Source: Perognathus longimembris pacificus (Eukaryota > Chordata > Mammalia > Rodentia > Heteromyidae). From it: a stretch of 64,000 bases of DNA. Within the stretch, counting starts at the first letter, position 1; each line of letters opens with the position of its first letter. Shown here piece by piece: positions 43,812 to 53,934 of this stretch. Position numbers and translations under genes: made by a program. Below the pieces are notes generated by a model, which was given only the letters and a program-made list of their open reading frames with translations, was not told the DNA's origin and did not search any database. Location: assembly GCF_023159225.1 (NCBI RefSeq), contig NC_063161.1, positions 2,092,160 to 2,156,159 of the forward strand. Reading direction: 5' to 3'.

Positions 43812-44835
43812 TCTCAGATGAACAGCAAGTGATTTCTCAGTATGGGCGCACCTCACGTAGCATGTGTGAGTATTTACACTAAGAATATATGGGGTGTCTC
43901 GAACTCCTGTTTGGCTGCATGGCCATGATTTTTGGTTGAGATACCTCAGAAAGGATTTCACCTGCTGAAGCGCCTTCTCTGCTAGTTCATCGACTCAAGT
44001 AACATCTGTTTCTTTGGAGCATACCGCACATCAGCTTCTCCTGTCCACAGTGAGAAGCAGCACGGCAGGAAATGAGTGCCAAGCGCATGTGATTTAAATA
44101 GACACACACCAAACGGGAGAGGGGCAGCGCCAGGTGCGCGCATGAAGGCGGTGGGCCTTGAACAGGCGCTTCCTCGAAGTCATGGCGGGAGACTGTGCCG
44201 GCCGCTGTGAACTCCCACCGAGCTAGCCAGAGTTAAGCCGGACTCAGAGAAAGCACACAACTCACGGTCGGGGGGGCGGCTCCCCTCCGGCCCCCCTCAG
44301 AGAGCTGGCTCATGCCAGGCCCGGTTGGCGGTGTGGGAAGACACTGGGGCAACCCCTGGACAGCCGGCGGGGGGCGGGGCGGGGGGTCAGCGGTGGCGCT
44401 GGGCGGGGGCAGCGCCGGCAGCAGGCTGCCTCTGGAGTCTCCGTCGCGGGCTGCGTGGGGCAAGTCTGGCTCTCGTCCACGCTGAGCGTCAGGAAGAGCT
44501 GTCAGGGCAGTGCGATGCATACGGACGGGGTTCTCTGTCCCCCAACCCTAGCCACACCCCCGTGGCCCCCTGGAAGCGGCTCAGTGCGTCTGACCATGCG
44601 CTCGGGGCTCCCGGAAGCAGGTGTGCAGGCAGGCTGCGCTCCCGGGCACTGAGGGAGCGTCCGGCCACGGCCACCACGGTGCTGGTCCAGCACCTGAGAA
44701 GACGGTCCCGGTGAGGCCTGCCCTTCCCCCAGGAAGCAACTCGGGGAACTGACGCCAACAAGAAGCCGTCGGGAGCCCTGCTCAGGTCCAGCCCCTGCCT
44801 GACCCTCAGGCACCGAACTCCACCCACTGCCACGC
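43812..44835. other. Unique sequence, CpG-rich from 44230
   Basis: AT-richer to 44100, then GC-rich with G/C homopolymers (44268-44400). No gene supported. Confidence 0.35.
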
Positions 44836-44837
44836 AT

Positions 44838-45527
44838 GCTGCTCACCTGCGGGGACCCCCTCCACACCCCACTGTCCTGCTCACCTGCGGGGACCCCCTC
44901 CACACCCCACTGTCCTGCACACCTGTGGGGACCCCTCCACACCCCACTGTCCTGCACACCTGTGGGGACCCCCTCCACACCCCACTGTCCTGATCACCTG
45001 CGGGGACTCCCTCCACACCCCACTGTCCTGCACACCTGCGGGGACCCCCTGCACACCCCACTGTCCTGCTCACCTGCGGGGACCCCCTCCACACCCCCCA
45101 CTGTCCTGATCACCTGCGGGGACCCCCTCCACACCCCACTGTCCTGCTCACCTGCGGGGAGCCCCTCCACACCCCACTGTCCTGCACACCTGTGGGGACC
45201 CCCTCCACACCCCCCACTGTCCTGATCATCTGCAGGGACCCCCTCCACACCCCACTGTCCTGCACACCTGCGGGGACCCCCTCCACACCCCACTGTCCTG
45301 ATCACCTGCGGGGACCTCTTGCACACCCCACTGTCCTGCTCACCTGTGGGGACCCCCTCCACACACCACTGTCCTGCACCTGTGGGGACCCCCTCCACAC
45401 CCTACTGTCCTGCACACCTGTGGGGACCCCCTCCACACGCCACTGTCCTGCTCACCTGCGGGGACCCCCTCTACACCCCACTGTCCTGATCACCTGCAGG
45501 GACCCCCTCCACACACCCACTAGGAAT
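44838..45527. repeat. Minisatellite, 38-bp unit, about 18 copies
   Basis: GCTCACCTGCGGGGACCCCC is repeated every 38 bp (44841, 44879), followed by TCCACACCCCACTGTCCT. Variants swap GCTCACC for GCACACC or GATCACC and GCGGGG for GTGGGG. Each unit carries CACCTG or CACCTGT and the word GGGGACCCCC, which fits the degenerate NF-kB consensus. Non-coding. Confidence 0.97.
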
Positions 45528-45529
45528 CG

Positions 45530-46360
45530 GATGTTCGTCCCGTCCCCCCAGCCAGGAATAGCACGCCCAGAGGGTCTCTCTGGAAGCCCTCCCGGGCTGG
45601 CAGTGCTGTCCCAGGGCCCCCCCGACCTGGGCTGCGCCCCACAATACTACCAGCGCTGACCGTGCTGAGTTCGCGGCAGGGACTCCATCGCAGCGCACCT
45701 GCACACGTGTCACGGGGCTGGGCAATCGTTGCGTTTGGTAGCAGGGGGGCGTGGCCAGCCTGAGAGCTAGGCTGGACATCACCCGATGGTGTTCAACGCC
45801 GAGGCGTGTTCCACGCCTTCGCCCGACGACGTGGGGCCGGGGTCTGGTGCCGGGGGGCCGCTCCTGTCCTCCTAGCCCCTCACGAAACACAGCCCCAGAG
45901 GCTGGTGGCACAAGGCCAGCTCCAAGAGAGGAGTCTGCAGGACGCCCGCACAAAGCCAAGCCACGCACGTCGTCGAATGCCAGCCGCGACCCAGAGAACC
46001 ATGCTGGCGGGAAGCCCTGGGTTGACGTGTGGCGCTTCCCCCGCCGCCACCTCACACACGCGAGAAGGAGCTGACGCGAGCCCCGCGTGGAGCAGGCTGG
46101 CGCGGGGGGCCCCTGCGCGTGTGGCCTGGAGGGGACCTTGTGGCCTGGAGGGAGGGTCCCTGGAGGCCACACACGGGCACTTACTTAGCGTGCTCTTTCT
46201 GAGAGAGGAGCCAGCGTGCCGGGCGCTCCGCTCCAGGGACCGGGAGACGAGAAGACCACCGGGGCCGGGCAAGCAGAGCCACCTCTGCATGAAGCACGGC
46301 TGGACGGCTCTAACGCCGCCCGGCCTCCACCGGGAGCCTGGGGCACCCTGGCCATGGGAG
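45530..46360. other. GC-rich unique sequence, no gene supported
   Basis: CpG-rich, with long overlapping frames on both strands and no domain recognised. Confidence 0.35.
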
Positions 46361-46361
46361 A

Positions 46362-46514
46362 ACCGAGGCCGTGGAGAGCCGAGGCCGTGGGGGGTCGAGG
46401 AGCCCGTGGGGGGCCGAGGAGGCCGTGGGGGGTCGAAGAGGCCGTGGGGGGCCAAGGAGGCCGTGGGGGGTCGAGGAGGCCGTGGGGGGCCGAGGAGGCC
46501 GTGGGGAGTCCGGG
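46362..46514. repeat. Minisatellite, 19-bp unit, about 8 copies
   Basis: GAGGCCGTGGGGGGYCGAGG-type units at 46381, 46400 and 46419 (19 bp). Frame-rotating, so overlapping open frames of Arg/Gly/Pro-rich peptide arise on both strands. Confidence 0.93.
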
Positions 46515-46654
46515 CCGTGGTGGGGGAGTCGATGGCCAGAGCCGGGTCTGGTCGGAGGCGGCGAGCTCCGCCAGAAAAGCAAGCAGTAGAGCCCCGGCCC
46601 CATGGCACCCGGTGTTTGTGTACGAAGTAGCTGCTGGCCAGCGTGCGCCCAGGC

Positions 46655-46745
46655 ACTTCCTATAATTAAGATCCATCTCCATGGAAACGGCAAAAAGATT
46701 CTTGTGTCGCAGAGCATCTTCTGAAAACGGTGGGCAGAAGCCGCT
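46655..46745. promoter_or_regulatory. Short AT-richer element with RFX-like half-site
   Basis: TATAATTAAGATCCATCTCC is followed by ATGGAAACGGCAAAAAGATT (46661-46700), giving CCATGGAAAC, half of an RFX X-box. It lies in CpG-rich surroundings. A candidate conserved element only. Confidence 0.25.
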
Positions 46746-46779
46746 ATCTTGTCCCTGCACTCGCAAGAGCGAGCCGGTG

Positions 46780-47960
46780 GCGGGCGGGCCGCGGTCCCTC
46801 CTGCGGGGTGGACCCCGCTCCTCCTTCCCGGCAGAGGCAGCCCGGGTGGCCGGCCACCCCGCCCTGCAATGCCGCGTTGGCGCATCCTCTCCCCTTGCAT
46901 CCTCACCGGCTGCCACAAAGCTCTGCGCTCCGGGTGACTCTGTGATCCCCCGGGGCTCTCTGCCGCCCGCAGGAGGAGGTCCCACGAACGCCATGGTCAA
47001 CGTTTCCGTCAGGAGCCCAGAATCCAAACGGAAAGCCTGGGGGGGCCGCACCCGAACTCCATCCCCGCCCTTGGCGTCCCGGCTCTGCACAGGGCCGGCC
47101 CCCCGGGGAGAAGGGGCCAGGGCTCCCACCCCGTGCTCAGCCCCGGCTCCCTGCTCCCCCCCCCCAACGGTGTGGAGAATGGCCGCCGTGGGTGGGTGGA
47201 GGGCGAGAGTGGAACGGGCGCTGCCACCTGCAGTCCGCTGTCTCCTGGAAGAGCCTGCGGGTGTGAGGCCACCCCTAAGCCGCGACCCCGGGGCCCCTGG
47301 GAAAGACCTCCCCCCGCCACCCTCGCGGTGCTGCCGGTGGGGGTGGAAGCCACGGACCGGCCTGCACACGCGTGCTTTCCCCTCACTCGTGGGGCCCCGT
47401 GGAGGCCTCGGGGACCCCAGAGGCACCCCGTGGACAGGGGCTTCCCGGACGGGCAGGGTTCCCCAGTGGGTCCCGGAGGAGCTGAGTGAGGGACCCTCAG
47501 AGCGGAGGCTCCGCCCACAGCAGAGCCAGGCCACCCCGACTGACCCAAGGGGAGGGGAAGGAGCCCCAGCCACAGGCCCACCCCGAGACTCGGCTGCCCG
47601 AGAGGCGGGGCCAGTGTGCCATTGGTGGGCGTGGCTTCACCCAGTGTGGGCGTGGCCACCGCCGGCAGAGCCATGGCATGGGCGGGGCCGGCGTGTCATT
47701 GGTAGGCGTGGCTGCTCCCTGCGGGGCGTGGCCTCCGCCGGCGTGGGCGGGGCGTGGGCGGGGCCATCCCTCCCGCGTTGCCCTGACTCCCTCAGCCGCG
47801 TGCACCTGCGCTGCTCCTGATGGACGCTCATCGCTCCTCGCTCCGTTAGCGCTGTGCTCCGCTCCCCTTGCGCTGCGGGGAGGGGCTGCCATCTCGCCGC
47901 CACCTCCTGCCACCTGTACCCCCGGAAGGCCACGCACGGCCTCGGGGCTGGCTCCCCCTC
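46780..47960. promoter_or_regulatory. Long GC-rich, CpG-rich block
   Basis: High GC with many CpGs. Long plus and minus frames (379 and 462 codons) overlap each other and neither shows a recognised domain, so both are rejected. A promoter-like motif cluster lies at 47590-47775. Confidence 0.45.
47590..47775. promoter_or_regulatory. Promoter-like cluster of inverted CCAAT boxes and GC/CACCC boxes
   Basis: ATTGG (inverted CCAAT) occurs at 47621-47625 and 47698-47702, each followed by a GGGCGTGGC or AGGCGTGGC KLF-type box. Further GGCGGGGCC, GGGCGTGGCC and GGGCGGGGC boxes continue to 47765. CCAAT plus SP/KLF clusters are typical of TATA-less CpG-island promoters. The similar 77-bp spacing of the two ATTGG blocks may instead reflect an old tandem duplication. 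Confidence 0.45.
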
Positions 47961-48037
47961 CCCCTCCCGCACCAGCCCCTGCCCCGATAAGAGTGTGAGG
48001 TCTGTGGATCCCTGAATCCTTCTAGACCACCCGCGCG

Positions 48038-48069
48038 GGTGCAGCAGGTGCAGCAGGTGCAGCAGGCGC
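48038..48069. repeat. GTGCAGCAG 9-bp tandem, about 3.5 copies
   Basis: GGTGCAGCAGGTGCAGCAGG and the following GCAGCAGGCGC contain CAGGTG E-boxes at 48045 and 48054. Confidence 0.9.
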
Positions 48070-48428
48070 AAGTCGTGTTCTGGGAACCGCGGAGTCCGCG
48101 CAGCCTTGCAGAGGTCGTGGGCGTCACTATTGAGGAGGCGCAGAGCGTTTTCCCTCGTGGCACAGCGGTGGGGAGGCCCTCGGCCCCCATGCGCGGAGCA
48201 GGCCGGGTCTCGCTGTGCTGTACCGGCTTGCGTGGACGGCCGGTGGAGGCCGGCGGACCCGGCAGCAGGTGCACGGCCCCCCTCCCCAGGGCGCCCGCCA
48301 GCCTTGCAACCCTTCAGGAGAAACTGGACTCCAGCAGGCCTTGGGTGCGGGGTGGGGCTCACGGGGTAATCACTCGGTATCGAAGACGGTAGAACCCGTG
48401 TTCTAAGGTTCCGAAGTGACACCGGGAA

Positions 48429-48452
48429 AGAGAGAGAGAGAGAGAGAGAGAG
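48429..48452. repeat. (GA)n microsatellite
   Basis: Twelve GA dinucleotides. Confidence 0.95.
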
Positions 48453-48536
48453 GAGCGCGCAAGGCTGCAGGAGTCCCTGGGCCTCCGGGAGAACCCAGCT
48501 GGGGAGCCCCGGCTCCTGGGGGCGCCAAGCCTCCTC

Positions 48537-48745
48537 TTTGGTTCAATTTAAGCCCATGTCATGCTAATGTTACCTTGAGGAGATAATTATTTTATGCCTC
48601 CTTGTACATTTCAAACGTATTCTTCGGCACCTTAATATTTAAGACATGTTTTTCGGAGGCGGTGATCTCCCTACATTATGAACTGTATAAAATTTGTTGG
48701 AACCTGTGTCTTGTCAAAACTCCCTCTAAGCCTGGAGGAGAGCTG
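48537..48745. promoter_or_regulatory. AT-rich island, candidate conserved element 1
   Basis: Starts abruptly after GC-rich DNA. Contains CATGCTAATGTTACC near 48559, AGATAATTATTTTATGCC near 48580 and CCTTAATATTTAAGACATG near 48629. No transposon similarity or coding pattern seen. A G-run stretch separates it from a second such island. Confidence 0.4.
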
Positions 48746-48764
48746 CCGGGTGACGATGGAGGCA

Positions 48765-48815
48765 GGGTGGGGGGGGAGGGGGAGGGGGGTGGCGGGGGGG
48801 GGGGGCGGGCAGGGC
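48765..48815. repeat. G-rich homopolymer-like stretch
   Basis: Contains GTGGGGGGGGAGGGGGAGGG and a longer G run near 48796-48808. Strong G-quadruplex potential, and likely hard to sequence. Confidence 0.85.
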
Positions 48816-48837
48816 CGGCAACGAGGCTCATAGATAA

Positions 48838-49135
48838 TCAGAATTGACACTCGAGGTGGCCCAAGTGTGCAGGGGAGGTCCCTCCAAGGAGAATCAGCAT
48901 GATTGTCTTTTAATTAACCTTGAAATGGAGATATTATCGAGTACCGAGACCTTTCCGGATGAGCTGAGAGGCAGCGAGACACCCTATTACCATAACACCA
49001 TCTTAAACGCGACAGTGTATTTAACATCGGCCTGATGTAAGTGCCTGTAAGTGTGGTAATGTGCTGGTTGTGGTAATCAGATCAAACAACAGGCTTTAAA
49101 TAATTCTGGTGATGAGAAAGGAGCAGCAACACCTT
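48838..49135. promoter_or_regulatory. AT-rich island, candidate conserved element 2
   Basis: Has the look of a highly constrained non-coding sequence: unique, moderate GC, with TGTCTTTTAATTAACCTTG near 48903, GATATTATCGAGTACCGAGA near 48930, TTGTGGTAATCAGATCAAAC near 49068 (near-TCF/LEF) and GGCTTTAAATAATTC near 49092. It retains CpGs in AT-rich DNA. Conservation cannot be tested here. Confidence 0.42.
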
Positions 49136-49139
49136 CCCG

Positions 49140-50040
49140 TCTCCTCTGTGAAGTGGGACCCAGACGGGAGTGGGAAGGAAACCACAGCCCGGCCCACGCC
49201 GACTCTGCCCACAGACCCGTCTAGACCGCAGGCGGGGTGGTCTCTCTCAGTCATCGCCCTGCCCCATGCCTGGTGCAGACGAGGCAGACGCCGTGGGACT
49301 TCTGGGTCTACGTCTCCCGTGCAGATACACGATCGATGGACTGTCCTGAGAAGCTAGGAAGTGAGCCTCGTGCTAGGGAGCGTGTGCAGTCAGGCCGGTG
49401 TCGGGCAGCGGGTGTCCCGGCCCTCAGTGCGCTGATGCTCGAGGCACAGCCCCAGCGCGACTCAGAAACCACCCAGGCTCCCATCCCGCCCTGGGCAGAT
49501 CACGGGTCGTAAGGAAATTCAGGCACCAGGGACAGGGAAGTCACCACTCAGGAGGGCTGCTAGTGGACTCACGTCGCAAAGGCCAGCAGCCCTGCCGCGT
49601 GCCGCGGGCACAAAGCTTCTGAAGGCCCCACACCAACAGGGCGTGTGCAATCCAACCCAACAACGGTGCTCCCGTGAGCACAGCAAACCGGAGGAGGACA
49701 CCTGAACCCGAGAGAAAAGCAAGCCGTCTAGGAGACAGCCGGGGGAAGCATGGACCCCGTCTCCGTCCTTCCCCGGGACCTGGGGACAGACCCCAGGTGC
49801 TGGCCTCTCCTGCTCTTCTTGGCCTTGCAAAGCTGACAGCTGCGGGAGAGACTAGATCCCCCCAGCAAGAGGTAAGGCACGGCGCGGCCCTGCGGGCGGC
49901 CTGGGAGCCGTGTGGGGAAGTCGCTCTCTCTCTTCCTCACATCTGCTTCCCGAGGGACCCGGCCCCGGCCCCCCACACCTGGTGTATCTCCAGGACGCAT
50001 GCCAATGGACCCCCCCCCCCCCCCCCGCCCAACGCGGCCT
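49140..50040. other. Unique sequence, no gene supported
   Basis: GC-moderate, with a C homopolymer near 50010-50027. Frames of 60-170 codons lack recognised domains. Confidence 0.35.
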
Positions 50041-50044
50041 GTCT

Positions 50045-50210
50045 TCTCCCGGGAAGGCGTCATTCTGTTCTCGCATTAATTACGGCCTGTCAACCGGAAC
50101 AAATACCTCCTATGACAAGCCAGATAATTAACACTCTCAGAGAAAACTTTCTCTTTTTCTTAATTAAAGCACACAATTCCTTTTAAAAGCAAGAAAATAT
50201 ATCTATTGTC
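50045..50210. promoter_or_regulatory. AT-rich island with TAATTA cores, candidate conserved element 3
   Basis: CGCATTAATTACGGCC (50071), CAGATAATTAACACTC (50120) and TTCTTAATTAAAGC (50157) place three homeodomain-type cores about 40-50 bp apart in otherwise unique DNA. Confidence 0.38.
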
Positions 50211-50224
50211 TCCAGTTGCTGCTC

Positions 50225-50266
50225 TCACACGCACGCGCGTGCACGCGCACGCATGCACGCACACGA
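50225..50266. repeat. Alternating CA/CG purine-pyrimidine tract
   Basis: CACACGCACGCGCGTGCACG followed by CGCACGCATGCACGCACACG, an almost perfect alternating pyrimidine-purine run rich in CG, prone to Z-DNA. Confidence 0.85.
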
Positions 50267-50379
50267 GACTGCAGAGCAGCGTGATTTGGTTGGACTCTGC
50301 TTCCCCTGTTCTGTTTCTATGCAGAAGCCAAACCTGTTCTGGAATGACCGTCCTGACGGTGACAGGCGGCGGGGACTCC

Positions 50380-51660
50380 AGCTGCGAGCTGCGTGCGGGT
50401 GGCGCGTGCTGCGTGTGGTGGACGCCTGTGATGTCCCGTCTCCCCGCCCCGCACCGTCATCCCCGCTTTTCATACCGCGTGAGGTTGGAACTCGCGGTAC
50501 TCGTCAGGCAGTCTGGCCTTGTGGGGCGACCGAGCAGCGCCCGGAGGCCTGGCTCCCCACGACTCAGGCGGAGCCGGCACCAGCAAGGGGAAACCGGAGC
50601 CAGCCAAGAGCCAGGGGGACAGGTCACAGCGTGAGGACCAGCAAAGCACGCAGGCCCGGCCCGCACCCGGCTCCGCTCCTCCCCTGGGAAACCGCGGGGT
50701 GGGGGTCGGTCACTGTGTCCCGCGTCGCTGGGAGCCGGGAGAGGCAAGACAGGGCGTCTCCTGCTTCTCCCCGCCTTGGGGAGACAGGCAATTCAGCATT
50801 TGCACATCCTGGTTTATCCTCTTTCTTCTTGGGAAATGTTCGATGCCATGGCCTTCGCCATCAGGGGAGAAAGAAAGAGCCCATGGTTTCCCGTGAGGGG
50901 CTCCTAAGCGCTCAGCCCTCGGTCTTCCTAAGAGAAGCCCGGGGTGGGGGGGGGGGGGAGCGCACAGCCCCCCGCTGCGCCGCTGAGCTCAGGCCGCTGG
51001 GGATTTCGGGTTCCACGGGGGCCCTGACCGAGGCCGGGGTGCTGGGAGGTGGAAGGAGGGGGTTGCAAGCGTCTGCAGCGGCCAGCCGGGCCCCTCTCCG
51101 TGGGGAGGCGGGGGCTTGCCCGGGGGGAGGGAGGCCTCGGGCCCGGAAGGCAGGTGCGGAGGGCAGGGGGCGGCCGAGCCCGGCGGCACGGGCGCAGTGC
51201 CTGGCTGACGGGAGACTCCAGGTCGTGGGGGGAACTGGTTCAAGTCCGGGCCCGGGGCCTGGAGGGGGGGGGGAGCCAAACCAAAGACTCACTCCTGGGC
51301 CCCACCTCCACCCCCAGTCAGCCAAGAGCAGCCACGTCGCCAGCCGGGGGTCCCGCGTGCCCACAAGGAGGCATGTTCTTCGGTGAGGGGCTAATCGCGG
51401 GGAGGCAGCCATACCTGCTCCTTCAGGAGGCTCCGGGGTGGGGGAGGGGGGGGCAGGCGGGGGAGGGGGGAGTCGGGACTTCCCCAGGGCACAAGCGCCT
51501 AGGCCAGCTCCGGTCTCCCTGGCAGGCTAGCACGAAGCTAGAGCCCAGGGAAGGGGAGGAGGACCACCCGGGGGGAGGAGGCCCGGGGCGGAGGGAGCAG
51601 GCTCCGCGTGGAGGTGACTGGGCGCCCCCCAGCTCAGACCCGCTCGGCACGGCTGCTGCC
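50380..51660. promoter_or_regulatory. CpG-rich block
   Basis: GC-rich with many CpGs and several G homopolymers (50945-50960, 51263-51273, 51437-51470). Long overlapping frames occur on both strands (up to 377 codons) without a recognised domain. Could include an orphan CpG island. Confidence 0.4.
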
Positions 51661-51764
51661 TAAGCGGGTGCCCTGAGTCTGCCAAGACGGGGAGCCTCGC
51701 AATGGCCTCGCTCGACCCCCCGCCTCTGTCCCCACAGGCACCGATTGACTCATGACCATTTCTC

Positions 51765-52165
51765 TCCCTCTTAATTTTATGCATTGTCAGAGCGATGTAC
51801 AGAGGGGTTACAGTTCCATTCGTAAGGCAGTGGGTACATTTCCTATCAAACTTGTTACCTCCTCCCCCATCCCCCACCTCCTCTGCCACCCCCACCCCGC
51901 CTGCCCCTCTCCCCATCCCCCACTCCCCCATACCCCCCCAGTTGTACAGTTGGTTTAGGGCATATAGTTTGGTAAGTATTGCTGTTGCCTTGGTTCGCCT
52001 TTTACCCTTGGTCTCTGCACGTTCCCCTTCCCTTCCCTAGTTCCGATCAATGCATACACAATACCCAGGGTGCCGAAATCAGTAACAGTGACACCAGGAG
52101 TAAAACTCTGGGGAAGAAAGACAAAAGGAAATGGCATAATTCCACGTGGTACGTTGACTATAACA
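51765..52165 (-). mobile_element. L1-type 3' end, antisense
   Basis: On the minus strand this is a 3' end: CTGTAACCCCTCTGTACATC followed by CAATGCATAAAATTAA. Reading leftward on the plus strand, TTAATTTTATGCATTGTCAG then GATGTACAGAGGGGTTACAG (51793). A C-rich tract (51858-51940) and ATACACAATACCCAGGGTGC (52053) match a second copy at 63.67-64.0 kb (ATACAATACCCAGTGTACCA at 63800). Antisense L1 ORF2 lies just beyond, at 52.39 kb. Confidence 0.78.
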
Positions 52166-52384
52166 GATCATGTCTTTAAAAAGGTGTAGGCCTATTCTAA
52201 GGCGTCCGTTTCTTCTTGCGTGAGTTCGGGCAGACCGTGGCTCTGGAGGGACGTCTGGGCTAGGAGCTGCTCTTCCTTATCTCTACCACCCTCGTACGAC
52301 ACCTCAGATCTCTGACGATGAATCCCCCACCTCCTTGCCTTTCCGATACTGGTAGCTTGTGTTCTCTCTGTGTTTCTTAACGAG

Positions 52385-53255
52385 CCCAATTAGAGATGTA
52401 TTAATATTATTGATCTTTTCAAAGATGAGCTCTCTCCTTTGTTGATTTTTCTCTACTACTTTTTTATTTTCAGTTTTATTGATTTCTCCTCTACATTCTA
52501 TTAATTCTTCTCCAAGTTTACTCTGTATTTAATGTTCTCTTCTTTTTTTCTGACTTCCAATCATGAAGGTTTGGGTGATTGATTTTACATTCTTTTCTTC
52601 CCCACTAACGTATGTATTCTCTGCTGTCAATGTCCTGCTCAGCACTGCTTTTGCTGGGTCACCCCAGTTTCGATGAGTTATACTTCATTTTAGTTTAGTG
52701 TGAGGTGTACTTTTTACTCCTCCTGAGCTGTCCTCTTGGACTTGGGTGTTACTGTAGGTGTTGCATGGTCTCTGAGCAGTTTAGAATTTTACAGCTATGT
52801 TTCTGTTATTGATTTCCAGTTTAATTATCTTGTCATCTAAGAGCATGCATCTATAATTTCTATCCTTTTAATTTTTAAAGTGCGTTTTTAAGGGCCGCAT
52901 CGTAGTTGATCTTCACAATACTCCCACATAATCTTGAGAACATCTATTCAACTGCGATCCAACGGAGCAGAACATAGATGTTGATTCACTTAGCTGATTA
53001 TTGGTGCTGTTGCAGTCGACTATCTGCTTTGTAAAGTTTTGCCTGCCAGTGTTGAGTTCGTTTCTGATAGAGGTGTGTTGGAGAAGAGCACAACTACAGC
53101 ACTGGCCGCATCTGCTTTTCCTTCCAGACCTGTCATTCTGTTGCCTGTGTCCTGCGTTTGCTGGCAGTGTATCCACAGTCAGGAGTGGCATGTCCTTTGG
53201 GGAGAGTTGTCCCCTTATCATTCCTATTATAGTTAATGGCTCCGGTGTCATGTGA
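52385..53255 (-). mobile_element. L1 ORF2 5'-half/linker fragment, antisense
   Basis: The plus-strand phrase order is that of antisense L1 ORF2: TTTGTTGATTTTTCTCTACT (52439), TCAGTTTTATTGATTTCTCC (52471), CAGCACTGCTTTTGCTGGGT (52643), CTGTTATTGATTTCCAGTTT (52803), then a degraded stretch to about 53250. Stops and indels break it. A junction near 52170-52385 joins it to the 3' end with most of ORF2 missing, which implies an internal deletion or rearrangement. Confidence 0.75.
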
Positions 53256-53299
53256 CGTGGTTAGCCACGGCCTTTCAAGGGTGTTGACGGGCAGCTGGC

Positions 53300-53930
53300 G
53301 GGTGAAGCGCAGGTGAAGGGAGACGGCCGGTGTGGATGACAGGGTGCCGCGGCCGTTGCCACCACCAGCGGAAACCCCAGGCCGGGCTCGCCCGGACATT
53401 GCTCCATCCTGACTCCGGGCCGGCCGCCTGCCCTCTTCACACGTTGCTGGGCTGCCTCCTCCTGCCCCGGGCCCCCGCTCCCCTCCTCTGACCCCGTGAG
53501 CCAGGGACCCGCTCCTCCCCCGCCCCTCCGGGGCCCAGCGTGGGTCTGCGGAGCTCCCCAGCCACGCGCCGCCGGGAGATCACGCTGCCCCATCGGTGTG
53601 CTCGGGTCCTCTCCCCGGGGGGGTCGAGCCCAGACCTTCTGGCCACCAGAGACCACGTGGATGAGGCCCCGGCACCCCCTGGGGCGAGAGCCACGCCCGA
53701 CCGGACGCCCCCCCCCCCCCGCCCCCGGCTTGCCACGCCGCCCGCGGCACGCAGCTCCTGTGACTCCGCAGCTTCGGCAGCCCTCCCTCCCCGCCCGGCT
53801 CCCTCCTCCAGCACTGCACGGCACAGGGCTCCCGCAGACCCGCACGGGCTGGGCGTCCTCTCAGGAAGCAGCTGGAACAAGAAGAAAGCGCCAGCTCTCA
53901 ACCGGGGTTCAAGAGACGAGCGAGGCTTTT
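53300..53930. promoter_or_regulatory. CpG island candidate
   Basis: Very CpG-rich (GGTGCCGCGGCCGTTGCC near 53342, CCGCCCGCGGCACGCAGC near 53738) with C runs near 53709. Frames on both strands overlap and lack recognised domains. Confidence 0.45.
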
Positions 53931-53934
53931 AATC

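Larger units (their letters stand above)
47965..48535. other. GC-rich sequence with small repeats
   Basis: Includes a 9-bp repeat (GTGCAGCAG) at 48038-48069 and a GA microsatellite at 48429-48452. No gene recognised. Confidence 0.4.

Noticed and set aside
46185..47573. 462-codon minus-strand and 379-codon plus-strand overlapping frames
   Set aside because: They overlap each other in very GC-rich DNA, partly over a 19-bp repeat, and neither contains a recognised domain or intron signals.
50253..51386. 377-codon plus frame as a candidate gene
   Set aside because: It starts in a CA/CG simple tract and runs through CpG-rich DNA with competing frames on the other strand. No domain is recognisable.
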